A DNA stretch of 64,000 nucleotides from Euclidia mi (taxonomy: Eukaryota > Arthropoda > Insecta > Lepidoptera > Erebidae). The notes under the pieces were generated by a model, which was not told where the DNA came from, searched no databases, and was given only the letters and a program-made list of their open reading frames with translations. Of this stretch, positions 20,947 through 33,149 are shown piece by piece. The stretch is taken from the NCBI GenBank assembly GCA_944739405.2, contig OX123187.2, forward strand, positions 40,156,394 to 40,220,393, written 5' to 3'. The translations under genes and the position numbers were made by a program. Numbering within the stretch: position 1 is the stretch's first letter; the number at the start of each line of letters is the position of its first letter.

Positions 20947-21079
20947 GCAAGACGAACGAAACGTCGGAAAGAAATAGGTATTTATACCTTAAGTTAAGTT
21001 AACGCGATTAAGACCCGCTAAATTATTTTGTATGATGTATACAAATCGCGAAAGTTTAAATTCGATTATATAAACTATA

Positions 21080-21899
21080 AATACGATTTTTACTGATATT
21101 TACTATTTATGTTAACCTTTTAGTTCTTAGTGGTTTTTGATGAAATGAGATATATTTCACTTTATATTTACAGTAGCCAGTAGTAATAAATAATGGTTGT
21201 TGCTATGAAAAATCGATTCTGAAGTTACATTTTATTCTATAGTAGGTATGGCACTATTTCGCATCATTCTGGGGATTGAAACATCAGTTATATGGCGTCA
21301 TAGGATTTCATTATTTTACCGCAACATACATGTTTCTAAACTGCGTAAACTATTAATTAAAATCGCAGTAGTTAGTAACCGTCAAAAAAAGATGATGAAA
21401 ACAGCAAGTTTTCTAGAAAAGGCGCTGAATTTAAATTAAAATACTTGTCATAACCAGTTAACTCGTTATGCGGTCGAACGTTAAATACATGTAATTAAGA
21501 TAATGTTATTGTTCTAAAACAATAACTAATTAATGTATTATATGACAATGCTGGTTTAGTGCGGGCAGATTTTTTTGGTTATTATTAAAATATTATTGCG
21601 AGTAAAGCTGTCAGAAATTGTCGATAGCTCAGAAGATTGCCACGAAAATGGCTTCGGGCTTAAAAACCCAAGACCATCAAAGTTATGAGCGTATTCAATT
21701 GTTTAATTACACTTGCACTATAAGAAGAACTCATTGAACCAGTTTGTGTCAAGTTAGCCTTAAGGCTAACTTTTATAGGTAGTAGAGCCTTGCTGATTTT
21801 AGCATGAATGGGCCGGCTCGACCGGGGAAGTACTACCCTCTCACAGAAAATCGACGTAAAGTAACGGTACCTAAACAATTGCGTTTCGTTCGGTGAGTG
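21080..21899. other. No recognisable feature
   Basis: AT-rich, with short frames that lack motifs. Confidence 0.4.
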
Positions 21900-22095
21900 A
21901 GAGTGCTGGAGGCCATATCCCCTATTCCTTCTCCCTCATCCCACTCCTTATCCTATCCCCATTCCCAACCCCAAGGGGCGGCAACACACTTGTGACTCCT
22001 GTGGTATTGCTTGTGTCCATGGGCGGCGGTAATTGCTTACCATCAGGCAATCCGTCTGCTCGTTTGCCGCCTATTAACATAAAAAAAGCTAAAAA
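21900..22095 (+). repeat. Lepidopteran LINE/SINE 3' end with A-rich tail
   Basis: The stretch ggcggcaacacacttgtgac, gtccatgggcggcggtaatt, gcttaccatcaggcaatccg, tctgctcgtttgccgcctat ends in ataaaaaaagctaaaaa. I recognise this as a very common lepidopteran repeat 3' end. The open frame here has no protein meaning. Confidence 0.65.
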
Positions 22096-22154
22096 GAACT
22101 ACGATCCGGCCATTTTCCATCAGCAAAGTTTGCATTTCTAATGAAAAAAGCAAA

Positions 22155-22245
22155 TTCAAGCAAACTGCAGCTGGTGTAATGTCATTGAAGATGTGCAGCA
22201 TTTGCTGATGGAATGTGTTAGGAACCGTAACGAGTGGGTAGTTTT
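22155..22245 (+). pseudogene. LINE ORF2 C-terminal remnant
   Basis: A short frame reads CSWCNVIEDVQHLLMECVRN, a CxxC(x)n HxxxxC zinc knuckle typical of the ends of insect LINE ORF2 proteins. There is no further coding sequence. It directly precedes the TIR element at 22312. Confidence 0.5.
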
Positions 22246-22311
22246 CATAAAATAATTCCAGTTGAATTTATTAGAGGTAAGGTTAGTGCAGAATTGATTA
22301 GAGGAGGGCTA

Positions 22312-23680
22312 GTGCAGACCATAGCCCAAGAAGACAGGCCTGCTCGATTTGTCAAAATACCTGGCAATTTTTGCCAAGGGTACGTCATCGGGAAAGTATG
22401 ATGGCTCTCAAACTTTTCGTACCACAATTTACCCACAGGTTTGTGAGTAAATTGTGAATTGACAAAATTGCTTCAATTATCATAATATATAAAGGTATGT
22501 ACCTATTCGAAATAAAAAGTAAAGGCATATTATAAAAGAAAATATATAAAATAAAAAAGGAAAATAAATCAGTAAAATCAATGTAGGTAAATAGGAGCTT
22601 CTAAAAATCGATATTAGTTAGGTGGTATAGCTTTCTTTTTTTATTATGCGTAATTATGCTTCTATTTAGCTTTCGTAATCGTATATAAGTAAGCCTTACT
22701 GCCTCGTTGGTCTCGCGGCATAAATGTGCGCGTGGGGTTAGGAGGTCTCTGGTTCGATTCCCGGGTTGGGCAAAGTGCTATTGGGTTTTTCCGTTAGGAA
22801 ATTCTCAGTAGCAGGCCGGTGTCTGGTGATGTGCCCGGTAACGGCAATAGGCTCGCCCCCTATTACGTGGGACCTAAAAATTCATGGCGAAATGTGGGTG
22901 TAATATTACACCTCTGCCTACCCCTTTGGGGATATTGGTTTGAGTCTATAAATAAAAAAATATAAGTATATAATTATATAAGTACGCAGTCTTGACATCG
23001 ATTTTATAATGTCATAGTTAATTTGTGGGAAGCGCTCTTTTGTGTCTTGATAGACGACATTTGCCACAAATAAAAAAATATATATTTTTTATAACACAAT
23101 GATTTTTCGTGATACTCAATATTTTTTTTATCCAATATTTTAAAAACATCCAACAGTTCTTTACTTGGATATATTAAGCTGCCCGATATATTAAGTTAAC
23201 CCATTTACTTTTACAATTCTTGTATATAACACATCACCATGACGATAGAAAAGTTTGGGAATATCAGTTAAAAATGAGTAAACGAGTGAACACGAGCGAC
23301 TTTTTATTGTGTTGGAAAGAGAAACGTTTTCAATAGCTGCGTACTTTGTATCTGTCAATGCTGTCACCGTAGTAATGTTGCCAGTACTGTAAATATATTG
23401 TACTCATTTAAATCGATAGGTTATTTGTATAAAAATATTAGGCCAGTAAGAGTAGCATTGCTGAGCTCAAAATGTTATTAAATCGTAACAATAACTATGA
23501 GATATGGACTTGTATGGTATTTTGTTCTTAAAAGATCTCCAATTAGATAATATTTACCCTAAACAGCTTTTTTCAAAAAGTGGCAATGAAAATGTGACGT
23601 CATTTTGACGTCATTTCGCCGACCCACAGCACGCTGTCACCGAAGTGAGCAGGCCTGTCTTCTTGGGCTATGGTGCAGAC
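22312..23680. mobile_element. TIR element, about 1.37 kb, carrying a SINE
   Basis: A perfect 26-bp inverted repeat (core catagcccaagaagacaggc) lies at 22320-22345 and 23647-23672. Flanking bases are partly matched. The interior is AT-rich, has no transposase and contains the SINE-A at 22692-22959. It is probably a non-autonomous DNA transposon. The target duplication is not clear. Confidence 0.7.
22692..22959 (+). repeat. SINE-A, full-length copy
   Basis: A degraded tRNA head (gcctcgttggtctcgcggca) with B box tctggttcgattcccggg is followed by the usual body (cggtgtctggtgatgtgccc, ccccctattacgtgggac) and tail tgagtctataaataaaaaa. A 9-bp direct repeat, atataagta, flanks it at 22683-22691 and 22960-22968. 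Confidence 0.85.
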
Positions 23681-23737
23681 AATTTTAGCACAACCAAAAT
23701 CAACCGTAGCAAAAAGATTGTGTCAGCTGATTAACTA

Positions 23738-26566
23738 CACACATCAAAAAAGTCTTTACTAAGCAACACATACTATTTCAAATTATTAATCAATTATATA
23801 TATTATAACATTTCTTACCAAGTAGGTAATACCTTTGTAAACTTTTTTGATCTAGAGGACATACTGGCTGGTTGTAAAAAAAAAACGAGTAAGTATCATT
23901 TTTGTTTTTTTTGACAAATTCAAAAGCAAATGCATTTGTTCGAATTGCATAGCGTTTTCTTTGCTTATTAAAATTTAGTATTCTGTATCGATTTTATGAT
24001 TTAAACAATAATATGAAAAGGTTTTGAACAAATTTGGATTTTGAGACATTATTCCGTCCAAAGAGTATACAAATACTACGTAAGAAGAGGCGGATGTGCC
24101 ATAGATCATGCGAGACTTTCAGCTTTGTATGAAACGTGCAGGGAGAACTCGTACCAACATAAAGATACTAATTGACATCGTTTTTATGTTGTCAGCATTG
24201 TCATGTTTGTCAATATAGGGATGTACCCTGTAGTGATTAACGAAATATCGATATCGATAATATTCGGTAAGAAATAATTATAATTAAGTTTCCACTAGAA
24301 TTATACTTTTCAAACACAAATAAAAGATGTTTTTAATATTTATGTGTTTATTCGAACAAATAATCCTATTCTATAAATCTATTCTAGATTAGCGAAGAAA
24401 AATACGCAGAACTAAAAGATATATGTATGTACATGTAATGGAAAGGTTTTCAACATTTCTTCTGTAATAGGATTTAAAAAAATGTCTATACATACAAGGC
24501 ACAGCTGTTTTTCTGACTTGAGTTCCCTTTTTTTTAAGTCTTTCGGCTTAAAATGCTTGCCACACACATAGTTCAACTGATGTAATTTTTCAATGGGCAC
24601 ATAAATCAAGTCTTGGTTTCCAGTCGCAGCTACCTATTTTTATATCTAAAAAGAAAAAAGAGAATAGAATTTTTAGTACTTGTGCCAATTTCTAATAACG
24701 GATTATCGATAACTGACAGGCAGCACTATTGTTTACCTACAAAGTACTAGGATATGAAACTTTAGAATGTTTCCTTATTTTTTATGTTTCAATGAAATAT
24801 ATCACATTATATAACATTATAAATATTCATTGATCTTTATCTAGGGACATTTTGCCATAAATACCTACCCTTTTTTCATTGCCTGACCGGCATGTTGTTG
24901 TATGCCATATTTCGCACATTATTTTGCTTGTTTTGATTGCGCTCCTTTCAATGCTCCTTTCAAATAAATATAGTAACACTAACACTAGAAGTGTAAAAGC
25001 ACATTTATTGGGTATACACAAAACACTTTTACAGTATGTTTTTTACGTTTTATAAACAAACTACATAACGCAGCAAAGTTCAATCTGGATAAAAATGTGA
25101 CAGTTGTGACATTTGACACTATTGACAGCCAAGGCGGTGATGTACGTATAAACCGTCTAACTTTGAAAGAATACTGTTCCAAGGGTACATAGTGAAGGAT
25201 GCTATCTTCACGTTTTATACATATAATAGTAGCCATTAAAAAGATAGCACGTTTCATACATTCGTTTTTTTCTTAGGAACTTGCGCCAGGCTGATTCCGT
25301 CATGGAGCGACGTCATTTGAACGCAGATCAAATGCAAAGAGCTGTAGGGATGTTGCAAGCGGGAAGAAGTAAATCTCAAGTATCTCGGTATTTTGGTATC
25401 AACAGAAGCGTTATTTGCCGTCTTCCTCAGCGTTACACTAACATGCGAGATCCTGCTGAGCAGCACCCAGGTCGAGGTAGGTGTACAACCACTCGGCAAG
25501 ATCGATACATACAACTGACTGCAAGACGCCAGCCGATGTTACCCGCCTGAAAGATAGGTTTAAGGCTACAAAATTCAAGTGGTGTTGTTGTTAGCTGCCA
25601 AACTACGAAATCTACTGCATGAGTATGGCCTACGAGCGCGACGGCCAATTAGGTGCCCACCGATACGTCACGGGAATCGCGCTCGTCGAACTGAATGGTG
25701 TAGGGAACACATTACATGAACCCGGGAACAATGGGATAAAATGTTATTTTGCGATGAGTCTCGATTTGGGTTCAAGCCTGATACTAGAGAGGTAAGAGTG
25801 TACCGTCGTCCTGGAAATACTGAAAGACAGCTGTGTTCAGGAATTGCATCTATGTATACAACGGCTCAACAGTTATGGTATGGGCGGGTATTATGAAGAA
25901 CAGACGAACTGAGCTCGTTTTTGTAAATGGTATCTAACATGAACGCTGTAAATTACGTTAAGGATGTTCTAAGGCCTTATGTCCGTCCATTCGCACAAAC
26001 GCTTGGCTCATGCTGATGATGCATGACGATGCGCGTTCGCATACAGCTTTGCACACACGGGAGTACTTGGCAAGGAAAACATCCTGGTATTGCCTTGGCC
26101 TGCACAATCGCTAGACCTCAACCCCATCGAGCATGCATGGGACATGGTCCAGAGACAGTAAATAAGTACGAGGCAGTAAATGTTTGATAGAGTGACAACA
26201 ACCCAACATGATGGACTTCCTAAAAAATTTCATTGGGAGCGATTGCCGCAGGATAACATTAACAAGCTCATCGATTCTCAAGTTCTCAATAACAAAGGAG
26301 GCCACACTTTGTATTAAATTATGCAATTTTTGTACAACCATTTAATTTGTTTAAGTTTAGTTGATTAGGCACCTTACTTTGTACTACGTACATACAGTAC
26401 TTACTCATAATTATTGTTAATTAAGATTATTAAAAAATAATAAAAACTAATCGTTGTTTAATATCAAAAAAGCATTAAAAATAATATGAATAAGAAAATA
26501 CTAAGGATTTAATGCGAAAACACATTGTAAAATTTGTATGTGTTGCTTAGACTTTTTTGATGTGTG
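23738..26566 (+). mobile_element. Tc1-like DNA transposon, decayed, expanded to 2.8 kb
   Basis: Terminal repeats cacacatcaaaaaagtct at the left and the same in reverse complement at the right, each continuing to a shared aagcaacacatac, are bounded by TA at 23736-23737 and 26567-26568. The transposase remnant occupies 25300-26165. About 1.5 kb of AT-rich DNA lies between the left repeat and the transposase, much more than in a normal 1.3-1.7 kb Tc1 element, so other sequence has probably been inserted. It starts only 57 bp after the TIR element at 22312-23680. Confidence 0.82.
25300..26165 (+). pseudogene. Tc1-type transposase remnant
   Basis: The clean N-terminal frame (25302-25550) encodes RRHLNADQMQRAVGMLQAGR, then SKSQVSRYFGINRSVICRLP, the paired helix-turn-helix that binds the terminal repeats, and a GRP-like HPGRGRCTT hinge. 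Further pieces appear in shifting frames: DESRFGFKPD (25746-25775 region, the second catalytic aspartate block with RVYRRPGN), and near 26090 VLPWPAQSLDLNPIEHAWD, the third block of the DD(34)E catalytic triad. Several frameshifts and stops separate the pieces, so the gene is dead. Confidence 0.85.
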
Positions 26567-26568
26567 TA

Positions 26569-28264
26569 TATTTAATTTTAAGTATTTATAATATGTACCT
26601 AGTTGTTTGTAAGTCCTAATGTTGGTTTTGTATAAGGCATGATGGGGTTGGCGTATCCACATGGATAAAAACTCTAATTCAAATAAACTGTCATGTCATG
26701 TCACGACTGTCATGAAGATCTTTGACAGTCGTTACGGGGAATATTAGAATAGTTGCTAACTTCAAATAGGTTGAAAAGCAAACCTCGGATTTCAAGTAAA
26801 ACTTCGATATAGGTACGAGTAGGTAGTGCTAGGATGATGATGATGACTTAAATAATAATTTTATGATTAAGTACTTGAAGAATTTAAAATTTGAAACTTA
26901 TGTCTGTATACCTACTGATTGAAAATGTGAAACTTATGTATTTGACTTATTTATACAATTTGGTAGAAACGGGCAATACGAATATTTTATCTTTCGATCA
27001 AAAATGCTTACCTTACATTCAGTTGCAAATTGATATAAATACATTGATATTGATATCTAACCTGAGGTTATGTAAGTCAAGTTGTAACCTACTTGATATC
27101 GTATTAAACAAATAAAGATAATATTTGATAGATAATACTTGCTTAGATTTGGTTTTTGCAAGTTGTACGTGTTGTGTTACGAGGCAGTAAATGTAAATGT
27201 AGATTCATTAGATTAATTAAGTAAATAACTTTAAAAATTGATGTTCATAAGCGTCACCTTGTGTCCTAGATGAATAAATTATTTTGACTTTTGTAATAGG
27301 GTAGTTTCCTGCAAGTGAAATAAATTATACAAGTATTTTTATCTAGTGAAACATGTCAAAATAATAGTAGTTTCATTCATCAATCAATGTTAAAACTTTA
27401 TTTAACATTTTTTATTGTAAATTTATTGATAATAAGTATTCTACTTGACAGCAAAGCACTATGACGTCACTACGTCTTATTTCATACAAAACCCTTGGCA
27501 AAGGTCGTTTTTGACATTTCATTAAAAGTGCTTGATTTGACTAGTTGGAAACAACCCTATTGTTATTATATACAGCAACGTTTGTGTCATACATACTCTT
27601 TAATTTAAATGATAAAAACATAAAAAGCAACCGGTGTTAGGTATATTACATCATTATTGGGAATAAGATTTAATCGAAATAATATATCAACGAAAATGGT
27701 CCAAGCATTTTGACATCTTTCTCTTTACCACACTAAACAAACACATACCTAGTTATCTACCCCAGGACTTTTGATCTAGATTCTCAGATGAAAAAAAACA
27801 CCGAACCACGCAGTGAGGCGAGCTATAAATAGGCTTATCTATTCTATATCGCTTATTATAAGAAAGATTATAAACACACTGTCATGCAACGTCTCGTACA
27901 ATTTGTATTGGCGTTAAATCGCTGCATCATTGTGTGTAATCGAAAATAATTGGCCACTTTATATATGACGTGGCTCCCGTAGTCATGCATCTAGTCGGTA
28001 TATGTAAGTCGTTCTTAGTTCAGTGAGCTTTATAATGATTTAATACTATATCGCTATGTCTCAAATATTTGACTGGTGGACCTTTAACTCAAAATTCTCC
28101 TTGTTCAAGTGGCGTTTAAGCATAGTAAGATAACATTACCAATTTACTATTGACAAATATAAATGCTTTTTCAAGTTTCAGATGCATCCTGATTTAATTT
28201 GATAGATATAAATCAGGAATACAGTATACCCCATCCAACTACTTATTGTACAGATCTCTGTAGA
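26569..28264. other. AT-rich stretch with a small SINE-B remnant
   Basis: A short match to the SINE-B body (gactgtcatgaagatctttg and acagtcgttacgggg) lies at about 26700-26745. The rest shows no gene. A tataaata at about 27830 and an initiator-like ttcagt near 28020 are not enough to call a promoter. Confidence 0.4.
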
Positions 28265-28460
28265 TCATCACATCATATCAGTCGAAAGACGTCCACTGCT
28301 CTCCACATGGACCGCCACCTTATTAAGCCACCTGCATCCATCCTCTGCTCGCGTCCCCAACAAGGTCGTCAGTCCACCTTGTGGCTGGCCTACCTCTGCA
28401 ATGCCGTCTGGTGCGTGGCAGCCACTCCAGAACCTTTCTACTCCAACGACCATGGGCTTT
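28265..28460 (-). mobile_element. RTE-B LINE 3' fragment
   Basis: In reverse complement it matches the end of the LINE at 56.4-59.6 kb: RxFWSGxHAP-type residues around ggttctggagtggctgccac, gcaaggtggactgacgac, then the cttgttggggac and gacgtctttcgactgat blocks. Coding potential is broken. It is a short 5'-truncated insertion. Confidence 0.7.
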
Positions 28461-29998
28461 TCTGGTGTGTGATTTCTGTCACTTAAAATATTGTGGTGGC
28501 CCTGATGATATTTTTTTCGGTATTTACCACGTACCTACACGTTTTAGGTTGCCGATGTGTATTTAAAACAGCAAATAAAGGCTAGCTTTCTTACTGCTTT
28601 ACTACTACATTCACCGCATACCACTATTAGATATCTGTACCTATTTGTAGCCTTTCCGTAATCAAAGTTGTCAGGAAATGCGTATCGGTTATATGTTTAC
28701 AAAAGAGCTTTTAGCAAAAGCACTATCAAGTAAGCTCGTAGCTTTTAACGCTGATTGTACTCTCCTATAAGTAAGCTATTTTATTAGAGAAGACGACATT
28801 AACATTGCTATCTGCACCGAATACATTTGGCAGGCGCACCAGTGATCTCAATAACAGTTAGTCCCCAACAATATCAAGTAGCCCTCTTCTTGCATACAAA
28901 TGCACAATGTTACCGAGATTCACAATTTCCTTCAAAAATAACGTCAAACTCAACCCATCAGATCTGAAATTTACGATGTTTTTATTGTACAGAATCATAT
29001 ACTTGTTTAAAAATTCATAATGCGGTCTTCTTGCAAAAACATAACAAGACAATGCTAATGTTAACTAGATTTGCAAGAAATATTCTTGACATTTATATAG
29101 ATTTCGCATGCAACATTCGTTTAAACTGTAAACTACCAAAGTTTTTTATCTACTGGGTTTTGGCCCATGATTCATGAGTGTTTTTATAAAAGCAGCGTCT
29201 ATAAAATTTTACTTTTTCATTTACGTACCAATTGTCATAAATAACTTAGCGCATTACCTACATATATTATGGCCATACGATTTTTAGTACTGTTGCCGTA
29301 AGTAGGTACCTATATTTGTGAACTTACTATTATACATACATGTACTAAAGTTATATTCTGCGCTACTTTCCAAGAGTTTGCGTGACACCTAAATCGTCAG
29401 ATTATTTAATAAGAGTCTTTTTTAGGTTCACTTAACATCCACTTAGAAAATCTGACAAGCTAGATTAATTTTCTTTTTTTTTTACATTTTGAAATCTTAC
29501 CTCCACTATGCAAATGAGCAGATTAACAACATTCCTACTTTATTAAAAATACGTAGGATATGGATGCTATCAATATCTGACGCGCTCGAGTAAATCTCGT
29601 AACCCCTTCATGGGCACCTCTACTATTAGTGTGGAACGTACCGCACGAAGATGTTCTCATGTTCCTAAAACAACGAGTTCGGCGTATCGTTTGTTATCGC
29701 ATTGTATATTTTCAACTTAATAATATTGTGCTCGAACATTAATTTGAACTACTGCTAAATAAAAATATCCAGATAACCAAGTACCTATAAAAATGAGCCA
29801 GAGAGCCAGTTTGGCTTATACTATACTATCGAAGGCAATGAAAATTTTAAAGCGTACCTATACTAGGTATAACTTGAAATATGTTGCACTTTACAGGTGT
29901 CGTAAAGCAATTTATTTGTTCTGCGAGTTATATAATTTGCTAACAGTCAGCGGAAAACATCCCCTTAAATGTACTAACTACTAAAGATAGTTTAAATG
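28461..29998. other. No recognisable feature
   Basis: 1.5 kb of AT-rich DNA. The short frame at 29793-29984 has no recognisable motif. Confidence 0.4.
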
Positions 29999-30185
29999 GT
30001 ACGAGGGCGGCACTGATAATTTCGGGAATCAAGGAAGTGACACAACATTACTATTTAAAAATGTATTTATTGCTTTTCGAAGTATTCTCCGCGAAATTTG
30101 ACACATTTTTCCATACGATGGAACCAATCATTGAAGCAACCATTCCATTCGGAAGTTGGGGTCTCCAAAATGGATTACTTTAATC
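29999..30185 (-). pseudogene. mariner transposon 3' end fragment
   Basis: On the minus strand a short frame reads CFNDWFHRMEKCVKFRGEYF and EKQ stop, the characteristic C-terminus of mariner transposases. After about 65 nt the sequence reaches the terminal repeat (on the plus strand tacgagggcggcactgataa), with a TA at 29999-30000. Everything upstream of the last roughly 40 codons is missing. Confidence 0.75.
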
Positions 30186-30574
30186 CGTCACCACACGGAC
30201 TTACATAAACACTTGCTTTAGTTCAATAAAATACAGTATTTTATCGTGCCTATTAAGCCCGGGTAAACATAAACCGCCACCGTCGAACTAAGTGCTATAA
30301 AAGACCTACACGTTAAACTATATTTTACCATAAAGTGTTCATCAATGTAGCGTCCACGGCCTACGCGTTTAATATTATACTTTTAAAGTTCGCAACTTGT
30401 GATACACATAAATATTTATGTAATGATTGTTTATAAAAATATACACGATTGTTTTTTTTTAAATAATGGTGAAACGCGATGACATTCCGCGACTACGGCT
30501 GGTGTAGCCTATGTTAAAATATCTAGGCAAATAGTTTTCAAGCCCTGAAAGCGACAGCTTCGCAAATTAAGATA
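30186..30574. other. No recognisable feature
   Basis: AT-rich, with nothing recognised. Confidence 0.35.
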
Positions 30575-30870
30575 TCGGTAACCGAAGTCATAGACATAGC
30601 TTTCCGAATAGTCAGGCTGAAGTGGCAGTGGGCAGGGCACATAGCCAGAAAACCCGATGGCCGTTGGAGCAGAAAGGTTCTGGAGTGGCGGCCACGGACT
30701 TCGTAGCAGAGGTAGGCCTCCAGCAAGGTGGACTGAAGATCTTGTTGGATCGCGGGCAGCGGATGGATGCGGGTGGCGCAGGATCAGCCAATGGAGAGAG
30801 AGAGCTGGAGAGCCTTGGGGGAGGCCTATGTTCAGCAGTGGACGTCTTTCGGCGGATATGATGATGAACC
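30575..30870 (+). mobile_element. RTE-B LINE 3' fragment
   Basis: It matches the protein end of the RTE-B LINE in pieces: LKWQWAGHIARKPDGRWS, RPRTS.QR with RPPARWTED, LGEAYVQQWTSFGGYDD. The frames are shifted relative to each other. It ends gcggatatgatgatga, the 3' tail of the family. It is 5'-truncated and in the opposite orientation to the fragment at 28.3 kb. Confidence 0.8.
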
Positions 30871-31679
30871 GAAGAAAGGAAGCGCACGTGCGTTTATGAG
30901 CTATATTACTGTAAAGTTATCAAAAAATTTTTACGTGACAAATATCCAGCCATCAATCTTCAGAAACATGCGCGTCTATAGAAATATAATAAGATAATTA
31001 CGTAATATAGACTCGTTACATAAATATAAGTAAGCCTTCGTGTTTGTTCCATAACTACGAGTGTAAGCATACTAACGACTTACTTTAGATTTATCAAACT
31101 AGGTGTCGATGAAGCCTTTCTTTGCCATGTTACAGCTAATTCGATTGTACGAGCATTCTAGCGCTCTACTATCCACTTATTATGTTTCTTGCAGTTCAAA
31201 CAGTTTGCTTTACCTCGTTAATAGAGTTGCTCGTTCTCAATAGAGATACCAATGTTTAATAACCGACACTTGGTAGTCTGCTCGTTCAGTCTATTTTATG
31301 AGAATAAAGCACTGCTTTGCCAGCACCTGGAACGATGCCAAACGCATTTGGAAATTCGAATTGCTACAAGCAAAATTGCATATTAATACAATTTTAACAT
31401 ACCACCACTGTAAGTTCTATAGTTAAATGTTAAAATGTGTTGCGGCGGTGTATCAAAGACTAATTAAACAATTGTGAATTCAGTTTTTCTGTTGTCACAC
31501 CAAATTTGATTTTAATCCAGGCAAATGCAGCGCTGTGGTTGCTTTGATAATTCTCTCTTGGGGTTTCTGTCACCGCTGCTGTGTTTTGAAACTAATTAGT
31601 ATATTTATAATTAAAACAACGAGTCAGTTTAAATGACTAGATACACATTAAAATAAGTAATGTTTAATTAGATTATAAT
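30871..31679. other. No recognisable feature
   Basis: AT-rich, with nothing recognised. Confidence 0.35.
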
Positions 31680-31925
31680 ATTTTAATGGGTTGAATATTC
31701 TGTGTGGATTAAGAATATGGATTGTCACCACCCCATATCATCCCATGGGTGTCGTAAGAGCCGACATAGGGAGAATATTATGCAGAGAACAGCACTGTAA
31801 GAGAAGGAAAACTTGATACAAACCCTATACCAACCCGTTTGGCCAGCGTGGTATAGTATTCTTCCTTTCAAAGGAGAGGCCTAGTCCGGCGGTGGACTGT
31901 TAAAGGCTGATGATGATGATGATGA
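31680..31925 (+). repeat. LINE/SINE 3' fragment with (GAT)n tail
   Basis: It contains catcccatgggtgtcgtaag, aacccgtttggccagcgtgg, gagaggcctagtccggcggt and ggactgttaaaggctgatga followed by GAT repeats. The end resembles the 3' end of RTE-B and of SINE-C at 35.95 kb. Confidence 0.55.
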
Positions 31926-31973
31926 ATAGGATGAATATTAAAAATCCCTCCTCAGAGTGTGCCTTCATTAAAA

Positions 31974-32235
31974 TTTTATTTATTTATTTATAGACGCACG
32001 CCTGTATCCCCGAAGGGGTAGGCAGAGGTGTAATATTATACCCACACTTCGCCATGAATTTTTAGGTCCCACGTAATAGGGGGCGAGCCTATTGCCGTTA
32101 CCGGGCACATCACCAGACTCCGTGCTACTACTGAGAATTCGGAAAAACCCAGTAACACTTTGCCCGACCTGGGAATCGAACCCGGGACCTCCGATCAGCA
32201 GTCGCATACGCTATCCACTGGACCACGGAGACAGT
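31974..32235 (-). repeat. SINE-A, full-length, best-preserved copy
   Basis: On the minus strand it runs from the tRNA-like head (ctccgtggtccagtggatag, A-box region; gaggtcccgggttcgattcc, B box) through the body to cttcggggatacaggcgtg and cgtctataaataaataaa. The 12-bp target duplication ccttcattaaaa lies at 31962-31973 and 32236-32247. An intact pol III promoter and clear duplication suggest a relatively young insertion. Confidence 0.92.
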
Positions 32236-32247
32236 CCTTCATTAAAA

Positions 32248-33149
32248 GAAATCAGTTTTCCAAATATCATATTTCTAGCTTCAGTAGTGCCTCTGGGATG
32301 ATGTGTCAGTTAGGTGTATGTACCTATGACTTTTTATACACATAGAAAAAGAAGCTACTCGATTATCAATCGGTTTTATTAGTCAAATCATGTATTTGTG
32401 TAAGTACCTCCTTGACAGTACAAAAAGCTAAATCGTTTTGTAATGTGCCAATTGCAGAGGGAGATAGATAAATGATCTACAGCTTATCGAAGTTTTTTTA
32501 CCCATAAAAGGGGAACTTATCATCATTTATCAAATGAAAATGCCATATCACATGTTGGTCGCGGTCGACGAGGCCGGGCATTCGGAACCCTGGCGCTAAC
32601 GATCTGAAACACTGCCTGTTACCGCCACGTTACGAGTAATTACAATGTATTTAGGTTTACATCCACCATGCGTGAAATAAGGGTGCCTGAATATTTACGA
32701 CGTTATTTAATCGAATTCTAAATGGATGGCTTTTATTTAGTTGTTTGTTTTTTTATGTCATGTCGGTGTATTTTTAAGAGTACCAAGTATTTTGTTTTAC
32801 CTCATCACACTATGACATTAAAATTTTCTGCCGGTACAATCATAGTACATAGATATTTATATAGAGGCGCATTTCTTATGGGCGCTCTGTAGACAAATTT
32901 TCTGTGACACAAATTGCCGCTTGCCAGCGTGGCAGTCGCGCTGTGACAGCTGTCTCTATGAGTGCAAGAGAGACGAACGTTCCTCCTGTGTATCTTAACT
33001 ACGAGAGCAAGAGAGACGGAGAACGACGCCAGCGCCGCCAACGGCGCCAACTAACTGGAGACAGCCTCCCCTTGGAATCGGCACATTAAATCCTTATGAA
33101 CTGCGCTTCTATGTAAATCTGTATTCATTAGATACCAAGGGTAAAAAAA
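32248..33149. other. No recognisable gene
   Basis: AT-rich, with a GC-rich patch at 32920-33065 that contains ordinary short repeats (agagagacgga and gacgccagcgccgcc) but no supported exon. Confidence 0.35.

Larger units (their letters stand above)
19325..21067 (-). mobile_element. Penelope-like element PLE-1, 5'-truncated, with inverted terminal repeats
   Basis: A 12-bp target duplication, atataaactata, flanks the unit at 19313-19324 and 21068-21079. Inverted repeats of about 85 bp lie at 19327-19413 and 20949-21033 (starting catacaaaataatttagcgg from each outer side). A 34-nt tail lies beyond the right repeat. Between them, read on the minus strand, are a reverse transcriptase and a GIY-YIG endonuclease. 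The protein begins abruptly at KMYGLPKVHK next to the right repeat, so the N-terminal part was lost and an inverted copy of the terminal repeat was joined there. This is the usual form of 5'-truncated Penelope insertions. Confidence 0.88.

Noticed and set aside
24412..24609. Minus-strand frame with YVCGKHF, resembling the end of a THAP zinc finger
   Set aside because: Only the CxxHF part is visible; the first cysteine pair and the AVPxxF end are missing, so chance is likely.
27820..28035. tataaata and an initiator-like ttcagt suggesting a promoter
   Set aside because: No coding sequence follows, and such matches are frequent by chance in AT-rich DNA.
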